Origin: RFPW01 sp040401595 | GTDB lineage: Bacteria; Pseudomonadota; Gammaproteobacteria; Burkholderiales; Burkholderiaceae_E | Reading direction: 5' to 3' | DNA: 32,273 nucleotides | Assembly (NCBI GenBank): GCA_040401595.1 | Contig: JBBAOE010000029.1 | Coordinates: forward strand, 1 to 32,273 | In this document: piece after piece, positions 8,139-15,836 of the stretch | How positions within the stretch are numbered: position 1 is the first letter of the stretch | Layout of the letters: every line of letters begins with the position of its first letter | Notes under the pieces: generated by a model | Told to the model about the DNA's origin: nothing | Database searches by the model: none | What the model saw: the letters and a program-made list of their open reading frames with translations, nothing else | Position numbers and translations under genes: made by a program

Positions 8139-10133
8139 ATGAAAAATACCAAGTCCAAGACTTCTTCTTCGCCTGGCGCTCTGATCCTTCGATATCTGCC
8201 GCCGGTCTTGATCGCGATTACGATTGGGTTGCTGCTCACCACCGCATTGGCGCATTTATCCGCGCGCCAGGCCGATGAGCGGAATCGGAAGATTGTCGAG
8301 GCAGGGCTGCAATTCCATCTCGCCTTGCAGCGTTTGACGGCCACGCTTGACCCCGAGTATGACCCCGCGCGTGCTGATTTTGCTGCGCTGGCGCAAGCGT
8401 CGAAGAAGTTCTCGGCGTCGCTCGAATCGATGCAACGCGATCTGGTTCTGGGCACCAATGCCGACAGTTTTCCGCGCCGTCTGCGTGATGCGATTCAGCG
8501 CATTACTGAGAAGCAGCGTGCAGTCGATGCGGTGACCGCGCAGGCTGAGAAGTTGGGTTCGGTTAAGAAGACGCTTGAGGGTGCGAGCGATAATTTTGGC
8601 TCTCTGATTACCGAGACACAGCGGCAGGCCGAGGGCTACGATGCGCTTGCCCGCAGTGTTTCGCAGCTCAACCCGAAATCCTTGCCGCAATCCCAAGCGA
8701 TCTCGCTCGGCGCGGCTTTTTTGGCCGCGGATGGCGCGCTGCGGGCGGCCGTCGAAAAATTGCGCACTGAGCCCGCAAATGCCCAATTGCAGGCGGATGC
8801 ACGCGCTGCCTTGAAGCCCGTGGTCACCGCGGCCAAGGCGATCGCGCAGAAGTACGGTGAATTCCCGTCGACCAAGGATGCGCAGGCACTCAATCGCCAA
8901 TTTGCTGCGGTTGCCGAGGCCGCTGAGCGCTCGGCTGGTGAGGGTGTCAACGCGGCACCCGTGGCACCCGACGTGGACCATGCCAAGATCCGCGCTGAGT
9001 TGCGCCGTGCGCGCACCGAGTTGCTCGCGATCGGACAGCAGTTGCCGGTTGTTAATGAGTATTTTGAGCGCTTCCTCGATCGCCCTCCGGTAGCGTCTTT
9101 GGCAGAGTTGCTGTTCCTGGTGGGCGGTGCGTTTGCGCTGATTTCGCTTGGGTTTGCCTGGCGCTCGGCGGCGGTCACGCCAGTTGCGCCCGAGCCTCAG
9201 CCAGCGGCCCGCGCGTTGGCGGTAGAGGCCCGCGAGCCAGCGAGGGGCGCCCAGCCATTGGCGCCCCTGGCGCCGCTTGGGGCGTTTGAGTCAGAAACAG
9301 CAAGCGCGAGCAAGGATCCGTTTGCAAGCGATCCATTCACCGCGGATCCGTTCAAGAGCGATCCGTTCGCCAAGGATTCGCTTTCAGCGGACCCGTTTGC
9401 TGCCGACCCGTTTGCTGGCGATGGCTTTGAAAAGGCGGCAGAGTCCAATTCGTCCGCGTCGGCGGACGCCGCCTTGGAGCCGGCCGCCCAAACTGTCTGG
9501 AGTACGCCGGTTGAAACACCGGCTGGATGGGGTTCTGGCGCAGCACCTGGCGATGATTCGGCCGCGACTGCCGAGGCTGAGGTGCTACGCGAATTGCTGA
9601 CGGATGTCGACCGCCGCTTGGGCGACATCGCTTCGCGCGCGGAAGAAGATTCGCGTCATGTTGAAGAATTGCTTTCCGCGCTTGGGCAGTCGTGGCAGGT
9701 GGTCGAGCAGGCGGCGCGGATCCAAACGGAGATGTCTGACGCTGCGCAGTCGCTGCAGTCGCGCGCCGCTGAAATGCGCGATACCTTGCCCGCCCAGGGT
9801 GCCATGGTGCGCCAAGTTCGTGAAGCGTTGATCAACTATGCGGCCGCCAGTTCGCCTTCGCAGTCAGCTGGCGAGATTCTGTATTCCTTGCTCGATCGAT
9901 TGCAGGTGATGGAGAAAACAGCTGATCTGGTCGACGTTCAACTCCATGTTGGCATTGAGCGTCTTGCCAAGTTGCCAGAGGGATTCGGATCCTTGCGGAC
10001 CAAGGCCACGACCTTGCTAGAGGGCGCGCGTCAGCTGGAACATGCGCATGATGCGGCCCTGATCGCGGTCGGCGGGTGGCGCGATGAGATCGTCGCCATC
10101 CGGACGCGTCTGGTGGAGGCGGTTCATGCCTGA
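8139..10133 (+). CDS. Membrane receptor-like protein (PilJ/MCP-like) without the MCP signalling tip
   Basis: About 664 residues. One transmembrane helix lies near 14-40 and a second near 320-341, enclosing a helical, alanine- and glutamine-rich segment, which gives the topology of methyl-accepting chemotaxis proteins, closest in style to PilJ. A cytoplasmic linker of proline/alanine and DPF repeats (about 393-430) leads to a C-terminal helical region (about 480-664) with coiled-coil character. The highly conserved MCP hairpin tip (…NLLALNAAIEAARAGE…) is absent, so a normal CheA/CheW contact is not expected. The ATG before KNTKSK is preferred to a TTG 39 bases upstream that lies inside the previous gene. 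The stop overlaps the next start by 8 bases (ATGCCTGA). It may be a sensory or structural membrane protein tied to flagella or pili. Confidence 0.55.
   Translation: MKNTKSKTSSSPGALILRYLPPVLIAITIGLLLTTALAHLSARQADERNRKIVEAGLQFHLALQRLTATLDPEYDPARADFAALAQASKKFSASLESMQRDLVLGTNADSFPRRLRDAIQRITEKQRAVDAVTAQAEKLGSVKKTLEGASDNFGSLITETQRQAEGYDALARSVSQLNPKSLPQSQAISLGAAFLAADGALRAAVEKLRTEPANAQLQADARAALKPVVTAAKAIAQKYGEFPSTKDAQALNRQFAAVAEAAERSAGEGVNAAPVAPDVDHAKIRAELRRARTELLAIGQQLPVVNEYFERFLDRPPVASLAELLFLVGGAFALISLGFAWRSAAVTPVAPEPQPAARALAVEAREPARGAQPLAPLAPLGAFESETASASKDPFASDPFTADPFKSDPFAKDSLSADPFAADPFAGDGFEKAAESNSSASADAALEPAAQTVWSTPVETPAGWGSGAAPGDDSAATAEAEVLRELLTDVDRRLGDIASRAEEDSRHVEELLSALGQSWQVVEQAARIQTEMSDAAQSLQSRAAEMRDTLPAQGAMVRQVREALINYAAASSPSQSAGEILYSLLDRLQVMEKTADLVDVQLHVGIERLAKLPEGFGSLRTKATTLLEGARQLEHAHDAALIAVGGWRDEIVAIRTRLVEAVHA
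9315..9428 (+). repeat. In-frame DPF repeat tract
   Basis: Imperfect tandem repeats of about 15 bases encode DPFxx units: DPFAS, DPFTA, DPFKS, DPFAK, one decayed DSLSA, DPFAA, DPFAG, DGF. They lie in the linker after the second membrane helix of the receptor-like protein. The period is a multiple of three, so copy-number changes would keep frame. They may be a flexible linker with short linear binding motifs. Confidence 0.8.
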
Positions 10134-11817
10134 CTATGATCTCGGTCTGCTGTCCGATACCGGGCGGGAGCTCTACGTTGCGGATGCAATCAATGACCTC
10201 ACCCGCCTGCGCCTGGAACTAGCGTCCGAATCCTTGGAAGGCATTTCCGAGCGCCCCGAGTGGGGCGGGATTTCGGCAAGTTTGCGCGCGCTCGGCGAAG
10301 ATCACCAGGCCACCGTGGTCGATGCCTTTGCTGCCGCTTTGGTGGCGGTTGGCGAGGTGAGTCATGCCGGTGAGGACCACGAGTTCGTCGCCAACGGAAT
10401 TGACACGGTGGAAATGCTCCTGCGTACGGGGGCAGATCTCGACAGGACCCGCTTGCAGCAGTTCGTCGAGCGGATCGAGCACTTCGCAACTGAGCGTCAG
10501 GTGCCGATTCCCGAGATCGCGGGAGCGATCCTGACGGGGGATGTTTTGCGGTCGCGCTCGCGCGTGCCCAAGCAAGGGGCTACTGACGGGTTCGATTTGC
10601 CACCGATCGATCCGCCGACGTGGGAGTTCGAGCCCGCAGCAGCGCTCGCCCGTGTGTTAGAAGCGGCTCCGGTTGAACCTGCGGAGCCGGCAGTTGACGC
10701 CCCGCTTGAGGCAGCGAACGAAGTTTCGTCGGCCCCCGATCCGCAGGGTGCACAGGTGCCGTTACAGAGTGCCACCGAAAAGGCTTTGGGTTCGAGCTCA
10801 GCGCGAGAGTCGGCGGGTGGTAAGGCCGTGAATTTCTTGCCGCTGTTTGATCAACGCTTACCGCCGAATTTGCAAGGCGGCATCAGTTCCGAGGAAGCGC
10901 TTGCGGACGTGGCTGCGACGCCCGTGTCTGCGCCGAGCGCGGAGACCGTGCTGGCTGAGTTGCCCATCGCCGCAGAGGCTGCCGTATTACCGGCGAGCGA
11001 ACCGGGTACGGAAGGCGATGCGGTCAGTGAACTCGCCGCGGCCTTTGATTCGGTACCTGTGCCTGGCGCTGACCGTGCCGGTGCAATGGCTCGACTTTCC
11101 ACTCGTGCGAAGGCGCTCGCGCAATCCTCCCTTTGGCTGAGCGAGCAGCTCAAGCCGATGGCGGTGCAGCCCTCGGGGGCTTCGGCTGCGCTCGACGCGG
11201 TGCGTCGTGATGCACTCGCGCTGTTGGCGGTCGATCAGCTTGTGAGCGCAGGAGGCGTACGCCGCAAAGTGCAGGTTGGTGAAGCAACGGCGGCCCAGCT
11301 ACGGGCGCTGCAAGACGAAATTGGAAGTTTCGAGGCGTTTAGCGTCGAGGGCGAATGGTGCCGGGTAGCGCTTTCCGAGGCAGCCGCAGCACAACTTCGG
11401 CGCCGCCAACTGCTCGATCGGATGGTACTCGCCATAGCGCCAGTGGATTCCTTGAGCGTTTGGCTGCCGATGCAGTCGCAGCGCTTGTCGGTGTGGGTTG
11501 CGAACGCGGACGACGGTTCGATGTGTGCGGTGCCCGATTTGCGGGTTGCCGAGGCGCCAGCAATGCCACCGACGCGGCTGCTGTCGGTGGGGCCAGGCGC
11601 AATGCCGGTGGTGCAGGCTGGGGCGCCGGCAGACGCGCAATCGATGCCGGTGATTCAGCTTCATTCGGGCGTCGTTGCAATCGATCCTGCCAAGTGGCGA
11701 AGGCAGCGCGCGACGTGTTTTGTGGCGGCAACCCCGGTGTTGGGTTTGGAATGGTTGGCTGGAGCGGCGCTTTGTGGCGGTCAGTCGGCAGTTTTGATCG
11801 ACCCGAGCCGGTTCTGA
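10126..11817 (+). CDS. CheA/CheW-end-like protein without a histidine-kinase domain
   Basis: A 563-residue protein. Residues 1-130 are helical and could be a relic HPt-like or dimerisation region, but no phosphorylatable His motif is seen. A long low-complexity Ala/Pro/Glu region spans about 155-330. Another helical part follows, and the final 25 residues (GLEWLAGAALCGGQSAVLIDPSRF) match the closing strands of the CheA P5/CheW fold (GxxGxxxLGDGxxxLILDxxxL). No HATPase boxes are present, so it cannot be an ordinary CheA. The ATG follows a GGAGG site and overlaps the previous stop, implying translational coupling. It also overlaps flgA. With its upstream neighbours it looks like a rebuilt or eroded Pil-Chp/Che-like set kept as open frames. 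Function unknown. Confidence 0.5.
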   Translation: MPDYDLGLLSDTGRELYVADAINDLTRLRLELASESLEGISERPEWGGISASLRALGEDHQATVVDAFAAALVAVGEVSHAGEDHEFVANGIDTVEMLLRTGADLDRTRLQQFVERIEHFATERQVPIPEIAGAILTGDVLRSRSRVPKQGATDGFDLPPIDPPTWEFEPAAALARVLEAAPVEPAEPAVDAPLEAANEVSSAPDPQGAQVPLQSATEKALGSSSARESAGGKAVNFLPLFDQRLPPNLQGGISSEEALADVAATPVSAPSAETVLAELPIAAEAAVLPASEPGTEGDAVSELAAAFDSVPVPGADRAGAMARLSTRAKALAQSSLWLSEQLKPMAVQPSGASAALDAVRRDALALLAVDQLVSAGGVRRKVQVGEATAAQLRALQDEIGSFEAFSVEGEWCRVALSEAAAAQLRRRQLLDRMVLAIAPVDSLSVWLPMQSQRLSVWVANADDGSMCAVPDLRVAEAPAMPPTRLLSVGPGAMPVVQAGAPADAQSMPVIQLHSGVVAIDPAKWRRQRATCFVAATPVLGLEWLAGAALCGGQSAVLIDPSRF

Positions 11818-12710
11818 GCCGCGCTGCGCTCTCGGCCGTTGGGCTGACCGCGCGGTTTGCGACCGCGCTTTGCTGCCTGCTCCCCGCGCTCATTTACGCG
11901 CAAGCCGGACTGCCGGCCGCCGCGGTGCCTCCTCCGACGGCTCCAGCTGCTTACCAGGGTCCAGCTGCAGCTCCTGCCGCTGCCCAGGTGCCGGCTGACG
12001 CAGCGTCTTCGAGCTCGGTTTCTGGGGCTGCTACGGCGTCGGCGCCCCCAACGGCGGGGGCTTTGTTGATGCCGCAGTTGCGGCAACTGGTTGAGCGCCA
12101 ACTACAGGAAGTGGGATTTTCGCTGCCAGTGGGCGCGCGGATTGAGATTTTCTTGCCCCCTGGGCTCGTGTTGCCGCAAAAGTGTTTGTTGCCGGTCGTT
12201 GAGGTGCTCCCCAATCGGCGCCCGCCCGGTCCCATGGTCCCTTACATCGTGCGGTGTGCGCCCACCAGCGTGGGCTTGCTGGGAGCGTCAGTGACCATAA
12301 ATGTCCGGGTTGCCGTGATTCAGCGGGCGGTGGTGGCGGCGAGAACGCTGTCGGCGAATGTACCGATCGCCATGACTGACCTGAGTTTGGCGGACGCCGA
12401 CATCAGTACCATTGGGACCGACGCACTGCTCGCGACCGGGGATGTGGTGGGGCGGGTGCTGAGCCGCTCGTTTCCAGCAGGCGCTGTATTGCTGCGTTCC
12501 ACGGTGCGTAACCCGGTGGCTATACGAACCGGAGATTCTGTCCGTTTAGAAATCATAGGGAATGGATTTACGGTTTCCTCCGAGTCAGTTGCGTTACAAA
12601 ACGCTTCGACCGGTGATATGATTAGAGTGCGTAACTCCGAGGGTCAGACTGTTTCAGGACGACTTGATCCACGGGGGGTGGTTGTGATCGATATGCGTAG
12701 GTCTGAGTAG
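11772..12710 (+). CDS. flgA: FlgA, flagellar P-ring assembly chaperone
   Basis: A periplasmic chaperone that helps FlgI form the P ring around the rod. The C-terminal half shows the FlgA SAF domain: LSANVPIAMTDLSLADADI, then a beta-clip, then GDSVRLEIIGNGFTVSSESVALQNASTGDMIRVRNSEGQ…VSGRL, all hallmarks of the family. An export signal ends near YAQA (about residue 45), followed by a Pro/Ala-rich linker of about 55 residues. The start is uncertain: TTG with GGAG 7 bases upstream is chosen here and overlaps the preceding gene by 46 bases. A CTG (11814) overlapping that gene's stop in CTGA would give a more compact signal peptide. The open frame extends further upstream only by shadowing the previous gene. 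Confidence 0.88.
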   Translation: MWRSVGSFDRPEPVLSRAALSAVGLTARFATALCCLLPALIYAQAGLPAAAVPPPTAPAAYQGPAAAPAAAQVPADAASSSSVSGAATASAPPTAGALLMPQLRQLVERQLQEVGFSLPVGARIEIFLPPGLVLPQKCLLPVVEVLPNRRPPGPMVPYIVRCAPTSVGLLGASVTINVRVAVIQRAVVAARTLSANVPIAMTDLSLADADISTIGTDALLATGDVVGRVLSRSFPAGAVLLRSTVRNPVAIRTGDSVRLEIIGNGFTVSSESVALQNASTGDMIRVRNSEGQTVSGRLDPRGVVVIDMRRSE

Positions 12711-12718
12711 AGGACATC

Positions 12719-13003
12719 ATGAAAGTCAACGGAAGTTCTCCCGGAGGGGTTGATGCGCTGCATCTGATCTCTGAGGTTCAGTCTCGTCCGGTTTCGACGG
12801 CCAAAGCGACTTCTTCGGAACATCCGGTGGTGGACGTTTCCTTGAAGACGCAGGCTTTGCTCTCGATCGATCAAACCGGTCCTATTGATGATGACGGTCT
12901 GATTGCCGAAATCCGTCAGCGCATTGCAGAAGGCCGATTCGGAATCGATTACGCTCGTATCGCCGAGGCCATGACCGCTGCCGGGCATCGCGTCAATTAT
13001 TAA
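12719..13003 (+). CDS. flgM: FlgM, anti-sigma-28 factor
   Basis: A 94-residue FlgM. The N-terminal part is disordered and hydrophilic; the C-terminal sigma-binding helices contain LIAEIRQRIAEGRFGIDYARIAEAM, the conserved FlgM pattern. It binds FliA (encoded on the other strand of this window) until hook completion lets the export gate FlhA pass it out of the cell, releasing late-gene transcription. An AGAGGA ribosome site overlaps the flgA stop region, and 8 bases separate the two genes, so they are co-transcribed. The length is typical for the family. Confidence 0.93.
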   Translation: MKVNGSSPGGVDALHLISEVQSRPVSTAKATSSEHPVVDVSLKTQALLSIDQTGPIDDDGLIAEIRQRIAEGRFGIDYARIAEAMTAAGHRVNY

Positions 13004-13019
13004 ACAGACTGAGCCCGCG

Positions 13020-13430
13020 ATGGCGGACTTTGCTAGCGTGATGGATCGGCTCGAGGCTGTCCGCGTGTTGCTTCTGGAGGAGCGCGCGCTGCTCGAACAA
13101 TCGGACATCGGCGGCCTAGAATCTTTACTCGTTCGCAAAGAGGCCGCGATGCTGCTTCTGGGCGGAAAGGGCCTTACCGAGGCGGGGTCGCCAGCTGACG
13201 GTAGTGCCGACGAGGTCGATTTTAGCGAGGACGAAAAAAACCAGCTGCAGGAGCGATTTGCGGTGCTGCGGCGTGAAAATGAAATTAACGGTGCCCTAAT
13301 CGAGGCTGCGGTCCAGCGCTCGAGAACGCTCGGCTCGCTGGTTGCAGCAACATCGGCGACGTCGGTCTACGGTGAGCGCGGTCGTATGCGTGGCCCGAGT
13401 GCGGGCACCCGTCTCACCCGTACGGCCTAG
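13020..13430 (+). CDS. flgN: FlgN-type export chaperone
   Basis: A 136-residue, mostly helical acidic protein directly after flgM, the standard flgAMN order. The pattern (LEAVRVLLLEERALLEQSDIGGLESLLVRKEAAM, then a charged turn, then LRRENEINGALIEAAVQRSRTLGSLV) fits FlgN, the chaperone that holds the hook-filament junction proteins FlgK and FlgL and delivers them to FlhA. FlgN sequences diverge fast, so position carries much of the weight. The C-terminal tail is basic and Gly/Arg-rich. The 16-base gap from flgM indicates the same operon. Confidence 0.85.
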   Translation: MADFASVMDRLEAVRVLLLEERALLEQSDIGGLESLLVRKEAAMLLLGGKGLTEAGSPADGSADEVDFSEDEKNQLQERFAVLRRENEINGALIEAAVQRSRTLGSLVAATSATSVYGERGRMRGPSAGTRLTRTA

Positions 13431-13466
13431 CCGTTGTTTGGCGCGCCGACGACAGGAGGCGTTGAA

Positions 13467-14147
13467 GTGGGTTTGAGATTACGCGAATACAGCTTCTTGC
13501 GCTCCACTTCAGGTATCGGGAGTTCCGCCACGCGTAGTGGGCGAGTTGAAGCGCTGGCAATTTTATTGTTCGCGGCGGCGGGTGGGCTGGTTGGCTACAC
13601 CTTTGGGGTCTCGGTTCATAGTGGGCAATTCGCGGGGCTCCCGGGGTCGGTCGCGTTCGCTGCCGCCAGCGACACGGCCTCGATGTCTGGCGCGTCGGTT
13701 GAGCGGACTTCTGCGCCGCCGGTCAATGAGGTGCGCGAAGACGTTTCGGCCCTCAACGCCGAGAACGCTCGCTTGGTAGAAGAGCGGAAAGCCTTCCAAT
13801 TTTTATATGAAAACAAGGCTGGAACGGGTCGCGAGGTGTCGATTTCTGCCGTCACCGCCCGTCCGATCGCAGGTGGTTGGCGCTACTTCGCCCTCGTCTC
13901 GGGTGGCGCGCAGGCGAGTGGGCCTTTTCGTGGCAATGCCGTGGTTGAACTGGCCGGATCGGTCGGCGGCTCTGACGAGCGCGTATTGGCCGAGGTGCCG
14001 GCCCGTAGCGAGCGGCTGGATTATCGCAATGGACAGATTCTGGCGGGCGAGGTCACGGCTGCGGAAGTACCCGTGACCGCCTTACGTATTTTGGTGGTGG
14101 ACGAGGAAGGTCGCACGCGGGCAGTTCAGCGCCTCGCCTTGCCCTAA
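13467..14147 (+). CDS. Membrane-anchored coiled-coil protein (DUF6776-like)
   Basis: A 226-residue protein of unknown function. A single transmembrane helix (about 27-46, EALAILLFAAAGGLVGYTFGV) follows a basic N terminus. An acidic coiled-coil stretch (about 88-117, DVSALNAENARLVEERKAFQFLYE) and a C-terminal beta-rich domain come next. The layout and neighbourhood (immediately before a bactofilin) resemble proteins called DUF6776 in proteobacteria, from memory and not verified. The GTG start is chosen because AGGAGG lies 7 bases upstream; an earlier in-frame TTG has no such site. Only 4 bases separate its stop from the bactofilin start. It may link bactofilin filaments to the membrane. Confidence 0.6.
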   Translation: MGLRLREYSFLRSTSGIGSSATRSGRVEALAILLFAAAGGLVGYTFGVSVHSGQFAGLPGSVAFAAASDTASMSGASVERTSAPPVNEVREDVSALNAENARLVEERKAFQFLYENKAGTGREVSISAVTARPIAGGWRYFALVSGGAQASGPFRGNAVVELAGSVGGSDERVLAEVPARSERLDYRNGQILAGEVTAAEVPVTALRILVVDEEGRTRAVQRLALP

Positions 14148-14151
14148 GCCG

Positions 14152-14625
14152 ATGAAGCTCACTGTTCTGCAGCGCCCCATTCTCTCCGTTACCCAACGCC
14201 TGCTAGCAGCAGCGTCTGCGGTACGTGGCCGCCCGCGCGCCAGCCCCGCATTAACGGGTACGGAAGCGATTGATTCGTTGATTGCGGCAGGTACGGCTGT
14301 GCGTGGGGATATCGCCTTTTCGGGTACGCTGCGCATTGATGGCATCGTCGATGGTCGGATCGAATCGCGCGGTGATCGCGCCTTGCTTGTGGTGGGCGAG
14401 AGCGCTCATCTGCGGGGGGATATTTCGGCGGTCGATGCGGTGGTTTGTGGCCTCGTCGAAGGCAACGTCGTGGTGCAGCGTTATCTCGAGTTGCGCCCGG
14501 GCTCGCGCGTCATTGGCGACGTAACCTATAGCCGCATTGAAATGCATGTCGGCGCCCAAATCGATGGCCGCTTGGTGCCGGTCGACGACAACCTGTTTCC
14601 GGTCGATCCGGTCGCTATTTCCTAA
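14152..14625 (+). CDS. Bactofilin (polymer-forming cytoskeletal protein)
   Basis: A 157-residue protein with the bactofilin beta-helix core at about 40-150: LIAAGTAVRGDIAFSGTLRIDGIVDGRIES, VVGESAHLRGDIS, GLVEGNVVVQRYLELRPGSRVIGDVTYSRIEMHVGAQIDGRL. These short right-handed coils stack and polymerise without nucleotide into filaments that position proteins or shape the wall. The length is typical, and the N-terminal 35 residues are basic and flexible. It sits in the flgAMN transcription unit between a membrane coiled-coil protein and an exported NTF2-like protein, which suggests a role at the flagellated pole or in flagellar placement; that is inferred from position only. Confidence 0.9.
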   Translation: MKLTVLQRPILSVTQRLLAAASAVRGRPRASPALTGTEAIDSLIAAGTAVRGDIAFSGTLRIDGIVDGRIESRGDRALLVVGESAHLRGDISAVDAVVCGLVEGNVVVQRYLELRPGSRVIGDVTYSRIEMHVGAQIDGRLVPVDDNLFPVDPVAIS

Positions 14626-14637
14626 AGAATCTGCGTT

Positions 14638-15213
14638 TTGGGGCTGTTCGGGCGTCGCCAACGTAAGCCTTGCGACCGGCTTTTCGGGTTGCTTGCGCTC
14701 AGCCTGATGCTGGCGCCATTGGCGGGTTTTGCGCAGCTTAAACTGGCTCCGCCTGCCGTACCCAATGCGGGCAGTGCATCCGCCACCGCTTATGCAGCGT
14801 CGCCAGACAAGGCGGCGTCGGTAGCCGATCCGGTGCGTCAGGCCACGGCAGCGCTGATGCAGTGGCGCCAGGATTGGGAAAACCGGGATTTTGAGCGTTT
14901 TGCCGCTCACCATGCGGCGGAATTTCGGGTTGAGGGAGCAGACCGCGAGCGCTTTCTCGAGCGTAAACGGACCGTCTTCGAGCGCCGACCCTGGCATCGT
15001 ATTCGCCTCTTTGAGGTGCTGTGGATTGTCGACGGCACGAACCCCAATCGGCTGACGGTGCAGTTTGTGCAAAGCTATGAAAGCGTGGTCCTAAACGAGC
15101 GCAGCCGCAAGGAGCAGCGCTGGGGGCGTGTTGGGAACGAGTGGCGCTTATTGAGCGAGCAAGAAACGCCGTTGGCTGACCCCGTGGGAGCGGCGCGTCG
15201 GGCGGCGCGCTGA
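14638..15213 (+). CDS. Exported NTF2-like domain protein (Cds6 C-terminal type)
   Basis: A 191-residue protein. Residues about 14-32 form a signal peptide (LFGLLALSLMLAPLAGFA). The mature part carries one NTF2-like cone fold at about 65-180: ALMQWRQDWENRDFERFAAHHAAEF, then FLERKRTVFERRPWHRIRL, then VQFVQSYESVVLNERSRKEQRW and EWRLLSEQE. The same domain is found at the C terminus of some L,D-transpeptidase-related proteins (Cds6 type). Here it stands alone, without the YkuD cysteine motif, so it is probably a peptidoglycan-associated or binding module. The TTG start is the best available, 12 bases after the bactofilin stop, with a weak ribosome site. It is the last gene of the rightward unit and faces a convergent gene. 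Confidence 0.6.
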   Translation: MGLFGRRQRKPCDRLFGLLALSLMLAPLAGFAQLKLAPPAVPNAGSASATAYAASPDKAASVADPVRQATAALMQWRQDWENRDFERFAAHHAAEFRVEGADRERFLERKRTVFERRPWHRIRLFEVLWIVDGTNPNRLTVQFVQSYESVVLNERSRKEQRWGRVGNEWRLLSEQETPLADPVGAARRAAR

Positions 15214-15273
15214 GGCGCCTTTGGGGATGCGTCTGAAGAGGAGCTTGGCGCTGTCAGTCGTTCAGCGATCTGT

Positions 15274-15828
15274 TTAGCGGAAGAGCTTCTTCCACCAAGG
15301 GGTATCGTTCTTTTCAACCCAGGCTTCAAAGCGCTTACGGGCGATTTCGACCTGGACGGGCGACATTTTCGAGGCCGCCAGATCGCGCAGGACGCCGCCA
15401 GCGGCATCGCCCCGTTGTGCAACGGTCGCGAACCAAAACCAGGCGTCGGTCGGCGACGCTGCGATGCCGCGCCCCTCGAGATACATCGCACCCAGATTGT
15501 TAGCGGCCATCATGTGGCCTTGCTCCGCTGCGGCTGAGAACAGGCGGGCCGCCTCGCTGTAGTTGCGCGAGCCACCCAAGCCTTGAAAATAGTAGAGGCC
15601 TAAGTTGAACTGCGCTTCGGCGTCGCCTTCGTCGGCCTTTGGCTTGAGAATCTTGGCGGCCGCATTGTAGTCGCCCGCAGCCCACGCCTTCATGGCGGCA
15701 TCGAGGCTCGCCCACGCCGTGGGAACGGCCAGCAACAGGCTGGTGCTTGTGAGGATGGCAAGCAGGCGTCGGTGAATGCTCCGCAGCGGGCGGGTTGGAG
15801 CGGGATCGCTAGGCATTGGCGTGTTCAT
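15274..15828 (-). CDS. Exported Sel1-like repeat (SLR) protein
   Basis: A 184-residue protein. A signal peptide ends near AWA at residue 40. Sel1/TPR-like helical repeats follow: LDAAMKAWAAGDYNAAAKILKPKADEGDAEAQFNLGLYYFQG, then ARLFSAAAEQGHMMAANNLGAMYLEGRG, then AWFWFATVAQRGD. SLR proteins serve as periplasmic or envelope scaffolds for protein-protein contact. The gene begins 8 bases after the fliA stop on the same strand, so it is likely transcribed as the distal gene of the flhA-fliA operon, where many relatives carry chemotaxis genes. The partner is unknown. Confidence 0.75.
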   Translation of the reverse strand: MNTPMPSDPAPTRPLRSIHRRLLAILTSTSLLLAVPTAWASLDAAMKAWAAGDYNAAAKILKPKADEGDAEAQFNLGLYYFQGLGGSRNYSEAARLFSAAAEQGHMMAANNLGAMYLEGRGIAASPTDAWFWFATVAQRGDAAGGVLRDLAASKMSPVQVEIARKRFEAWVEKNDTPWWKKLFR

Positions 15829-15836
15829 CGTTCAAA

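Noticed and set aside
11355..11771. Upstream extension of the flgA open frame
   Set aside because: It shadows the end of the preceding CheA-end-like gene in another frame, and its translation is low-complexity with no FlgA likeness; the gene is taken to start near the signal peptide.
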